A stretch of 64,000 nt of DNA, taken from Gari tellinella. Lineage: Eukaryota > Mollusca > Bivalvia > Cardiida > Psammobiidae. Positions 48,001 through 60,000 of the stretch are shown piece after piece. The position numbers and the translations under genes are program-made. Below the pieces are notes generated by a model. That model did no database searches. It was given only the letters and a program-made list of their open reading frames with translations, and was not told the DNA's origin. Location of the stretch: positions 3,038,001 through 3,102,000 of the forward strand of contig OV277864.1 of NCBI GenBank assembly GCA_922989275.2, read 5' to 3'. Every line of letters starts with the position of its first letter. Position 1 is the stretch's first letter.

Positions 48001-51000
48001 ACAACTGTTTGCAAAGGAAACAATTGTTTCAACATAAATATGGCCTAATTAAGATATTCTCTTGTGTAAATCCTACGAACAAAGAATCCATACATAAGTG
48101 CTAAATGTTTAATGGAATATAAACCAAAGAATAAAGTGATGTGCTTAAATGTGGCATTTGATTGATGTGAAGACAGGCACCATGCTTGTATTTTCCTAAT
48201 TCTACAAATTTAAAACTCATATTATTTCCAAAGTAGTGCAGATGTTGATATAACACAATAAAACAAAATCAAAAGTGAATGGCTAAATATGCCAGATTTA
48301 CTAATCGTTATTTAAGAAATAATCTATGTTCTACCGTTGTGAAACGGTATTTTACAACGGTTGGGAGTTGTGGTGCGCAGGAATTGACCACGAAGGCCGA
48401 AGGCCTGAGTGGTCAATTCCTGCGCACCACAACGACCGACCGTTGTAAAATACCGTTTCACAACGGTAGAATATAGATTATTTTGATTCTAACATGACCA
48501 GATTTAAAGAAATTCATTAGAAAGGAAATCAAATGTTCCATACTTATTTCCTCAGCGGATGCAGTTTTTCGACCGAATAACTTCTTCCGCGGCATTACAA
48601 CAATCTAACACACAGCAGCAAATTTACATTTACTGATCCACAATCTGGCATAGAACAAACATTACATGAAACAAGACAGAAGAATGGGAAAATTACAGTA
48701 ACATGACTGGTTAAAAGTTTATGGTCTTTACGGGCTATATGAATAATGTAAGAAATTTGAAAAACATAACGTATGAACGCACGAGGTCACGTCATGCCAT
48801 ATAACCGCGGGAGGAGAGGGGTAGGGAAGAGCGTGGTATACCGTCTCAGGTATACCACGATAGACCTGTTCTTTGTTTATAGAGACGAATTCACGTGTCA
48901 TGTTAGAATGCTGTTTTAACCCTTATCGTGTTAAGCGCGACTGTGTTAACATTCGCAAACAGTTTGGAACCAGATCAACAAACCACATAACGACGTGTCT
49001 GATCTGGATCCAAACTAATTGTCACTCATATTTAGCCTTTCTTCAGTTTACAAAAGCATAATACATGTAACTATTTTTGCTATTTTTCGCAGACGATATA
49101 TTTGAAGCAGACGACAATTCAGTTTGATAAAGGTTAATGGAAAGAATTTGTTCCAAAATGTTACAGTTGAGAATACGTTATTTTTTCTCAATAAACGCGT
49201 TAACGCTTAAATATTTTTCAAATGCAAACAATTTGGAAACAGATCAGACGATGGGTTACTCGGCGTCCTATCAGACTCCAAACCGTTTCCAACTCAGATT
49301 TAAATGAATTATTTCGACAATTCTGACTATCCATGTTAATCTTAGAGGCAAACAGTTTGGAGCCGGCGTCTGATCTTGCTCCAAAATGCTTGCAATCAAA
49401 TAATAGTTTAAGCGTAAACGCGTTTATTTGGAAAGAATAACGTTTTCTCCACTGTAAAGATATTGAGGATGGGACAACGGTTCATGTGATCGTGATGATA
49501 AAGCATCAGTAAGTCAACAATGCGTTTTAACCTTTAACGTACTATGTAATTGTTGTCTACAAAAAATGTTGTCTGCAACATTACTCTGTGTAAATTTATC
49601 TGCATTCTGCAAAAAACAACATTCGCGTGTCAAACAATTTGGATCCAGATGAGACGCCGATTTAATGGGCGTCTCATCTGGATCCAAATGGTTTGCCAAA
49701 TTGTATCACTAATTCGGCCGCATACGTGCAGAAGGTTAATGCAGGCCAATTTGCATAATGCTCAGATGAGGCAATCGGAAATGCCATACTACAGTGGAGA
49801 AAACGTTATTCTTTCCCAATAAACGCGTTTACGCTAAAACTATTATTTCTATTACAAACAGTTTGGAGCACGATCAGACGCCGGGTAACCCGGCGTCTGA
49901 TCGGGCTCCAAACTGTTTGCCACTAAGATAAACACAATTCGTCAGAATTGTCTAAAAGTTGTTATTCTCTACATTTTAGTGTATTGCGTTCGCGTTTCGT
50001 TTGCGTTTACATGTTCTTCACTGTACTTGGTGGAAAATAAGGCGAAACGAAATGATACATGTTTCAATCGATTGTTTTTATAGAGTGGTTGGAAGGTTTT
50101 AACCCAAATTATACCTAGGCATTCTCAACGAACACATTTAATGTGATTGTGACATGTATGGACGATTCCACAAAAAATACTTTGGATGCTAGATTACAAA
50201 GCAGCATAAACATGTCACTCAAACGAAATTTCAATGATCGTATTACATAAAGGCACATGCACAGTAGAGGGAACGTTATCCTTTCCCAATAAACGCGTTT
50301 ACGCTAAAACTTTTATTTCCATTGCTAACAGTTTGGAGCCAGATCAGGTGCCGTGTAACCCATATTAAAACAAGTAGTCGAGCTGTCAAAAAGTTGTTAT
50401 TTTCTACATTATTTGTAATGCGTTTGCGTAGAGTTTGCGTTTACACGAGAAAGAATAACGTATTCTCCAATGTACATGTAGCAGACTTGAAGTAAATACA
50501 AATTTGCGTACAAGAGCCCTTCACGATTTTCTGTCTGCTTTAACACATTTACCCTTGATACTTCAAATTAACTATGCAAGTTTCAAATAAAAACTTTTTT
50601 TATATTTAGAGTTATTTTAACAAGATATTACCAAGTGACAAGCAGTGTATTTATCCAGATTATAAGACTCATGTCTCGTCGCAGGGACTTAAAGTGTTTA
50701 ACCCTTTACCCCATAGCCTGTTTCTAGTTTTGAAGACAGGTGACCACTTAAAGCAGGCTGAAAGTAAAGCAGAATGTGCCTTAAGGCACATTCTGCTTTA
50801 CTTTCAGCTTGCTTTAAGCTAAAATCTGCTAGGCTATATAAAATATTTGTAATGGTAATTGTTCATGAGGATATAAACTGGAACTATTTTCTTCAGCGGA
50901 GGAATAAATTAAATACGCTAAAAGTCGCTTCAATGGGGGAAAGGGTTAACAGACAGCAGTCATACAATATCGCAAATCTCCTGTTCGGTTATAGAAAGGA

Positions 51001-54000
51001 TTGGGAGAAACTAATTGCACAAGAGGGAAAGGCAATGAAAAGTTCCATACTGCTGCTTAGACGATATTATTCTTGGGCGTTTTAAATAAACTTAATGCAC
51101 ATTAGATATAACAAATGTTGTACATGACATAGTTTTAAATGTACGTTTGAGTTGTTTTTACATGTATCTGCGTGCCAAACATTTGGAGTCTTGTCAGACG
51201 TCGAGAAACTCAACTTCTAATCTTGCTCCAAACCTTTTTTGCAAATGACACTAGCTCATGGTATACAAACACGACTTCCTATACATAACGTATTCTCTCT
51301 TAATAGTGCATACACTGTATATCATAGACAAGACAATCTTAGTTTATAGACCCTGCTGTCTAAACAAGGAAGAGGTGATGTCTGTCTCTTGACAACAATA
51401 CTTTAGTGTGGAAATGTCCTAATTTACATACATGTATTCAAATGTAAAGATACTAAATGTATCTTTTTATTTGAAAGTACAAAATAAATTTTGTATCTCG
51501 AGCTTATTCGCTTTTGTCTAATATTTGCTTCTATTACCATTATTTTAACAATACTTAAGTCAAACTTGTCCATGTTTAAAAGCTTTGTCATGTATTTAAT
51601 TTTAAATCCAGATATGTTCCACTAAACTCAACTCTTTGAACCGTATACACACATATATGCGTTCTTTGCAAAGAGAGTATCCGTGAAGAGTAAACTTGTC
51701 CTATGCAAAAAAGTGCATACCCTGATCAGAGGGCTCCTTAAAGAGTCCTCATACCAGGGTCTACACTTTTGGTGATATTGTAATACATTGACAATTGACA
51801 AAAACAACCCTAAAAAGTAAACTAGACTAAATTGGAAATTGGAATAGTCTATTTGAACTTTCAGAGAGGAAAGGTTTAAGCGAGTTTGAGATTTCGATAA
51901 CAACTTCAATGGCAGAAATGTTTATAAACACTAGTTACTTCATATAATTACTTTTTAATTTTCAAAGCAATGAATTGATCTCACTTACGCACAGTTCTTA
52001 TATATGTAAACAGTTTTGTTTCAGAAATACTCAATGTAACTAGAAATACATTTCTCAGAAATCCAACACATTCGCTAGCGTTTCCTGGTGATACAGTTAC
52101 AATGGAAAAGATCTTTATGTATAAACGCGTTTACGTTAATACTATTATTTCCTATGCAAACAGGTTGGAGCCCGGTCAGACGCCGGGTAATTCGGCGTCT
52201 GATCAAACTCCAAACTGTTTGCCCCTCAGATTAATATAAAAAGTCAGAATTGTCAACAAGTTTTCATTTTCTCCTTTTTTATTGCAATGCGTTCACATTT
52301 CGGTTCCGTTTAGACTGGAAAAAATAGCGTACACCCACTGTATAATGTAACATTGTATATTTAGCGATCACAGTTGCTAACCGTTTGAAGTCATACCATA
52401 TTCATATACAATTCATATAAAGTTTAGAATGACAGTGGAGAAGACGTTATTCTTATCCTGTCAAACCTAAACGTTTTGCAGGACAAGGTAGAAAATGAAG
52501 TTTTCTTGAACATAATGATGATAACACGACTGACTCTTTCACTGTAATGCAAATGACCTTATGATGAATAATGTCTTCTACACTATATACATACCTTCTC
52601 TTCGTAACACATTTGTGTCCGCGATTCATGTTTTACAAAAAATCTTGGCGAGTCTCGATGTCTAATCAGGATCTAAACGGTCTGCAATTAGCAATCAACA
52701 CATTCGCGTGTCAGGCGAACGTACGAATGCAAGTAAAGTTGACAGGTGCATTGTAAATCGTAAGACACAGCTACACGTAAAAAACGTGATATGGGTAGGT
52801 ACATGTATTCAAAATAGTATGACTCAACCGACAAATATATTAAAATATACTTACCACTTGAAGCCAAACATTCGTCTTCATGATTTGATTTTTTTCATCC
52901 TAAAATGAAAAAAAAACAAGAATTAATAAATATAAAATATTAACTAACGAAATAATTTGTATGAGACATGTAAATGTTTTGACGTATCTAATGTATGTAA
53001 CATAAATACTGGTACTTACAATGTAATAAAAAAAAAGTAATATACCAAGTTAAAGTCTACTTTCAGTCCGAATGACCGTTTAGCCGACTGTACATATACT
53101 CCCCTGATCATCGAGCCATCTTGCCTATGAGCACTGCTAACATATGGCGCAATAAAATGCAACCGCAGTACCGACTCAGACCCTTCACATGTACCCATTT
53201 TAACCCCTGGGTGGAGAGGAGCAATTCGCGGTACATGTCTTGCTCAACAACATTCCTGTACATCATCGGGGATTCAGAAAAATCCCCTAGTCAGACCGCT
53301 GGTCCGGCGGGGGATCGAACTCACGACCCCTGGAGCCGTAGTCCCAGGTGTTAACCATTGGGCCACTACCGCCGGTGTGTGTTTATGTGTGTTTATACCA
53401 AGGCCTCGTTGATTTATAAAAAAATACACTTAAAGACCTAAGTCTTCATAGCATTGCATAAATTACCAAACATTGTGTAGACGGGGACCTCTACATGCGC
53501 TTGTTAAACTATTATAATAAAGCATAAAGTCTATCTGAGCTTTCGTCAATCATCAGTATTGAATTTTATGTTGCAGACCAATAAAATAGTCAAATCAAAG
53601 TAGATAAATTATGGTTTTAATTATTTAATACCCTGTTATAAAATGCATGTACTGGAATTCATCGTACTGTGGAGAAGATGCATTTTCTGTCTCGTTTTTA
53701 TACGCAAACAAAACGCAAGCGAAATGCAATAAAATCGGAAAAATTGCAACCCTTTCGAAAAGCTTTGATGACACATTTTGTTCTGAAGGGCAATCCGTTT
53801 GTAGGCTGATCAAATGCCGGGCTACCTATCGTCTGATCTAGCTTCAAACTGTTTGCAGAGGTCATGAGTGGTTTAAGCATAAACGCGTGCACTGAGAAAG
53901 GTAACGAGGTACAGTGGAGAATCTGTTATTCTTTCCCGTTTAAACGCAAACATACGCAAACGCAAAGCGCTAAAACGTAGAAAAGAACAACGTTTGGACA

Positions 54001-57000
54001 ATTCTGATATTTCATGTTTATCTTGGTGGCAAACAGTTTGGAGCCTGATCAGACGCCGGGTTACCCGGCGTCTGATCTGGCTCCAAACTGTTTGCACTGC
54101 AAATAATAGTTTTAGCGTAAACGCGTTTATTGGGAAAGACTAACAGATTCTCCACTGTACGTGTTACACGTACCTCGATAGTAATTAGACGCCTAAAGTC
54201 GGTGTCTGATCTTGCTCTTACGACTATCACTTTTCTTAAACAGGTAAGGCTTGATGACCTTTAACCCAATGCACCTTTAGTGAATTTTGACAGCAAAGTT
54301 GTCGTCAGTAGTCTTTAAGAAAACACTTGCATTTCTGTCTAATTTCTGTCTAATACTTTCACAAGTATATAAAATTAAGTTTAAACTGCTGTGACTTGAT
54401 CTGGATTCAAGCAGACTTTTCAGGTGAAATGAATGCATAGTATATTTCCAAAATCTATTTGGTCAATGAGCAACTCCAGTAAGGGTTAAGCAATTCGATT
54501 TTGCAAATTGAGAATAAGAGCTTGCTAAAAATATTGGGTATTGACTCATGGTGCATATATTGTTGCAGCTAATAAGGATTTATGTTCATCCACGATGAAG
54601 CTACAACAACAATACACATACATTTTAACACCTTTTTTAAGAAATCATGTGTTATTGACCTGAGAATTACATGTAAAGCTGTTTTAGCATTACCACACTT
54701 CTTGCATTTATACTTGTAGGTTATTGACAACATGGAGAGGATCCAAATAAGCTTTTAATCTAATCTTTTTCATTATTAAATGTATTTTCAATCATGTCAG
54801 TTTGTACATATTATGGAATTAAATGTTTTAACTAAGATGAGGTTAATCTTTAAAACTAATATGAACATGCTTAGAAAATGTACAAATAGGCTTGTTTTCA
54901 ATATAAGTTCAGAATGTTATTGTTCCAAATCATGTACATATTGTGCAGGGTTAATTGAAAAGTAATTGAAATTCAATTAACAATTATCCACTTTTTTCAA
55001 AAGAAATGATTAAATTACAATTAAAGTAATTGAAATATTGCTCAATTAACAATTATCCCCAATTACTTCACTTTACGCTATAACTTGTATTTCCATTGGA
55101 AACAGTTTGGAGCCAGACCAGACGCCGAGTTACCAGGCTTCTGATTAGGCTCCAAACTGTTTGCCATTCGAATAAAAATGATTCGTCAGATATGTCAAAA
55201 AGTTGTTATTTAGTACATTTGGTTGCAAAGCGTTTGCGCTTATACGGTAAAGAATACCATTTTCTCCACTTATCAATCGGAACTGTTTGTAAAATCAACC
55301 TTATTCGCATTTGGCGCTGGAAGGGGTTTAAATGCAATAGGACACTCTATTCATAAACTGTGGCGAAGGGACATACAGAGGATGGGACGCTATTCTTTCC
55401 CATTAAAGACATTTATGGTTAAATCCTTTTTAACCATTGCCAATTGTTTTGAGCCATATCAGATGCCAATCAGCTTCAAATATTGCTTTTTTTTGTGGGT
55501 TGCGTAAAACGGACAACATAACGTATGCTCGACTGCATCAACATGGCATGGCTCCCAAAATATCATTGAACTAACACTTAATTCAATTGCCCTTGTTGTG
55601 TATCCCTTGCAGCCATATGGGGCTTTCACATGATTATGCACATCGCCTGCTTCTTCACTAATGTTGTTGTCCGTCGCTTTACGAATTTTATTTTAATGTT
55701 CGTTCAATTCAAAGAATTAAGAAATGAGATGTAAAAATAATTTGGAGGTTTAGGCTAATGACAAATGTTGCAGACGACATTCTCAAAGCAGACGATATTA
55801 CGGCAGGACAATGATTAAACTCAAATAAATCGCAGTGTATATAACTATAACTTTATGTTCAATAAGGAAATGTGAATGTTGTACTATTAACCTGTGCTCT
55901 TTATAGCATTTGGCGTGTTTAATTGCTTTGTTGATATAAAACACAATAAAGAAAATTTCAAGGAACTTAATTGAGTTTATCATGGTTTATTTTCTTAATG
56001 TTGTTCTGGCGTCTTAAACAGTTCAGCAGGGACATACACTGCTATGGTTAATGTTATAAACACCGTTACACATATTTGCATTTAAATTTGTGAATGTGCA
56101 GAACGGTCTATATTTATTTTATTCATATAGATACTATTCTAAATATCTTTATGTGATATAAATCTTACATATAGGTATTACTTATGTAAACGTCAATCCA
56201 ATATAGACGAAATAGCACATTTATGCTGAGCTTCATTATCTAAAAGAGTTCTTAGTTTGGAACGTAATACCACGTTTTGAACACTTGATAAATCTTGCTA
56301 TAATGTTTAGGATCGGATTGTGTCGAATGTTGTAAATTTGAGACACACAATGGAGACCAAAATGTCATTTTATTTTCAATTTAGTCCGTTTTCTTTTTGT
56401 TGTTTGTGTTTAACGTTTACCGTTTCAAAGTATATTGTATATTTGTGAACCACGTTATTATTACCATTACGATTCAATCTCTCTAAAATTGTTATAAACA
56501 TGTATGTATAAAGTAAATTCAAGATATTACATCCTACAAGACAATGAGTTTTGACTCGAATGTTAGTTCATTCTTCAAACACATGCTACATGATCACGTG
56601 TACATATACATGTATATATGTTTTCCAATGGTTGCATTTGATTTAATATTTGAAATCAAACGGATATATAAACAAATTCATTTATCATGCGACAGGAATC
56701 ATATTTAATCTACGATAAACTTACGGTGAATGTATTAAGATTTAAGTTATGAGCGTTGTTTACATATTAGAGGAAAAACAATATTTCAAATAAAAACAAA
56801 CACCACATGATCGTTTGCGCATAATTTATTTCATTTGTCATTGACATTTAGAATGTACAGACATTGCTCTACACGGTATTAACACAGCAATGCTCGACTA
56901 GTACACTCACTTAAATGAAATACCATCTATGGTACATTGTACCAACGCAAACTATCTTTAGGAGCGTTCTGTTCTACTTCTTTATTGCTTCAAGCGATCA

Positions 57001-60000
57001 ATTGCTTTAACCGACCACTTTCGTTTCGCGATTACTTTCTTTAACCGATCACTTTCTTATACAATGATCCGTCTCTACAACGGCACACAATGGGATATAC
57101 TGAGTGTGCATGTTATTCGGATGGAGTCGTTATAGGTAGGGAAAGTTAAGACTTTGCTTACATTTGAAAACAACTTGAATCCAGATCAGATCTGGTCGTC
57201 GTCCGATCTGGAGTCAAGCTGTTTGTCACTCATCATTATATGTATTCTATCAAAATGTCCACTTATATGTAACTTCGAGAGACAAAACAGCAGAAAACAA
57301 CTTTAAGTAGACGATATTACAACATTGAATGCGTTAGACATAACTGCCCTGTTTGGGGAACTGCGGCAATGGTCGTTGCAAGGAGGGGCCATTTTTGGGA
57401 GGGCCGTTGTAGAGAGGGGCACTGTACATCGAAAATGATTCTTCATTTGAGAAATGTTTGCAGCAGAGCGTTACTGTAAAGCCAATGTTGTGTAGAACAC
57501 TAACATCCAGTGCATTGTAACAGCGAACCATCCATCATACATGTAACAGTGTCTTTCTGTCAATATTTGCCTTTGTCTTCTCCTTCTTTGCATAGTATAG
57601 ATCGTTCTGACAGTACATCGATATTTTCACCCCAGACAATGTCAGAAGATTTGCTTCTTATTTATGTTGTCGTTGTTATATATATCCGTGCAAGAGAGAT
57701 ATGTGTCTGGGAGAGTTCCTCCAATTCGGGCAAACTGGAAATATTTTTCTGACAAAAGCCTGCCCATCTCGGTCATATACATACTGTGTACTTAATAGAA
57801 ACACAAAATGCCTCTGCACACACCAGTAAATAATTATTGTTACACTATTGCATGACATCGTGGCGAAGACGGTATTTCATCCATTCAAACACAATATAAG
57901 TGGAAACGCTATGCAATGAAATATAGAACAAAATAGATTTTTTTAAAAAGTGTTACGATTTCATTTACCCGGAGTATCTCCAAAATCTTTTCAATTAATG
58001 TTTTGGTTTAAAAATAAACGCGGTTATTTGGAAAGAATAACATATTATCCACTGTATTAGAAGCAAAATCCTAAATGTTTTATCCCTTTAAACGCCGTAA
58101 AATGATCTGCAGTACTACTGGATTTCTTTCTTTATTTTTCAAAGCAATAACAGAGTATAAGCAGTTAAAGTAATTCAACGAAATCTTTAATGAATCTTAA
58201 TATTGTTTGTAGTTGATTGACTTGGGGACATACTTACAAACTCGCTGTGTAGCCTACGAGCTGTAACAGTTCTTTCAAAAGTCAAATACGAACGTAAGCA
58301 CCATTCGAAAGTGGGCCAATGGTATTTTCTAGTCTCAGTTTATGATATAGAGAGATACTCTCAGAATAACGTTCAATTGTGTAAATTGGCATTCAAGTTA
58401 TGTCGCCGAGAAGACGACTGTTTAGTCCTATCATTGATCCGATGTGTAATGGCTTTAAGATGATATCTAATGGTCAATTACCTCACATTGCCATAGGGTT
58501 ACTCTCGTATCGTTAATTTATTAGAGGGTTTACATGGATTGAAGGCGCTTACGAATAAAACTAGCCGCCTAAGATTTGATTGAATAATTTAAAATACTTT
58601 AACAAATATGCAATGTTACAAAAGTGTAGTCTAGGGGAAACACAGTTGGGTTGTGTATACCATTGTTTTGCACCGAATATTTGACTTACCCCATTCCCCC
58701 ATAGAAGCGCCTTTAAGCAAATATGATTTATTCCTCCGCTAGAGAAAATAGTTCCAATTTAATCAGTCATGAATATATATTATGGGGAATATTTTCTATA
58801 TTCCAGCACATGGAAGCTTATAGCAGACTGAAAGTAAAGCAGAATGCGCCTTAAGGCGCATTCTGCTTTACTTTCAACCTGCTTTAATTAGTCACCTATC
58901 TTCAATACTATAAATAGGCTATCAGGTGAAGGGTTAAAACATGTCATTTTTTTATCCGAATAGAAATACATGTATATTAATATGTTTCTATGTGAAAAAC
59001 GATTCAGCATTATGTGGCTTGTGGTTACTGGTTTACTACATTATTTTACCCTTTTAAAATTAAACGCAATCGAGATGCAAAAGGAGTACATTACATTTTC
59101 TTGGCAATATTGATCATTCGTCTCAAGGTTAACTATTTCATGATCAAACTTATCTTTAGATTTCCATCCCTCCATGGCTGTATTAGTGACAAAATTTCAA
59201 AACAAGTGGCAAACAGTTTTACAGGATTAAAACTGTTTGCAAATGCGCTATATGACGTCATTGAGTGTGAAAGGGATAAGGACCCCTATTGAGATCGGGT
59301 CAATATTAGTAAATATTGGTACTCTAGTGAGAATGACCGGTTTTTATCACAGATTGTCGGTTTGTTCCGAACCATGTTAGCGCATCGTTAACGAAATGGC
59401 GGTCAGTTGACAAAAATGGCCACTCGCTGTACGTACGACATAGAGTACATGTTCTGAATTTAGTCGTATCACATTAGGGGTCCTTAACCTTAATTCTAAT
59501 GTACGCATAGAGCCTGGTTAGATGACAGTTAACCCTGCGCCTGATCAAGCCCAAAGCTGTTTGTTTTACAGTGGAGAATCTGTTATTCTTTCCCGTTTAA
59601 ACGCAAACGTACGCAAACGCAAAGCACTAAAACGTAGAAAAGAACAACTTTTGGACAATTCTGATACTTCATGTTTATCTTGGTGGCAAACAGTTTGGAG
59701 CCTGATCAGACGCCGGGTTACCCGGCGTCTGATCTGGCTCCAAACTGTTTGCACTGCAAATAATAGTTTTAGCGTAAACGCGTTTATTGGGAAAGAATAA
59801 CAGATTCTCCACTGTACATACTACATTAAAGAAAACGGCAATATAACCCGTTTAAACGAAACCAAATACAATACAATTAATACTGTAAAAATGACGTTTC
59901 GAACATTCTGACTACTCGTTTCTATATTAGTAGCGAACAGTTGTTCGGAGGGCCGTTGTAGGAAGGGAACACTGTAGTTGATGAACTTGAGGGACTTGAT

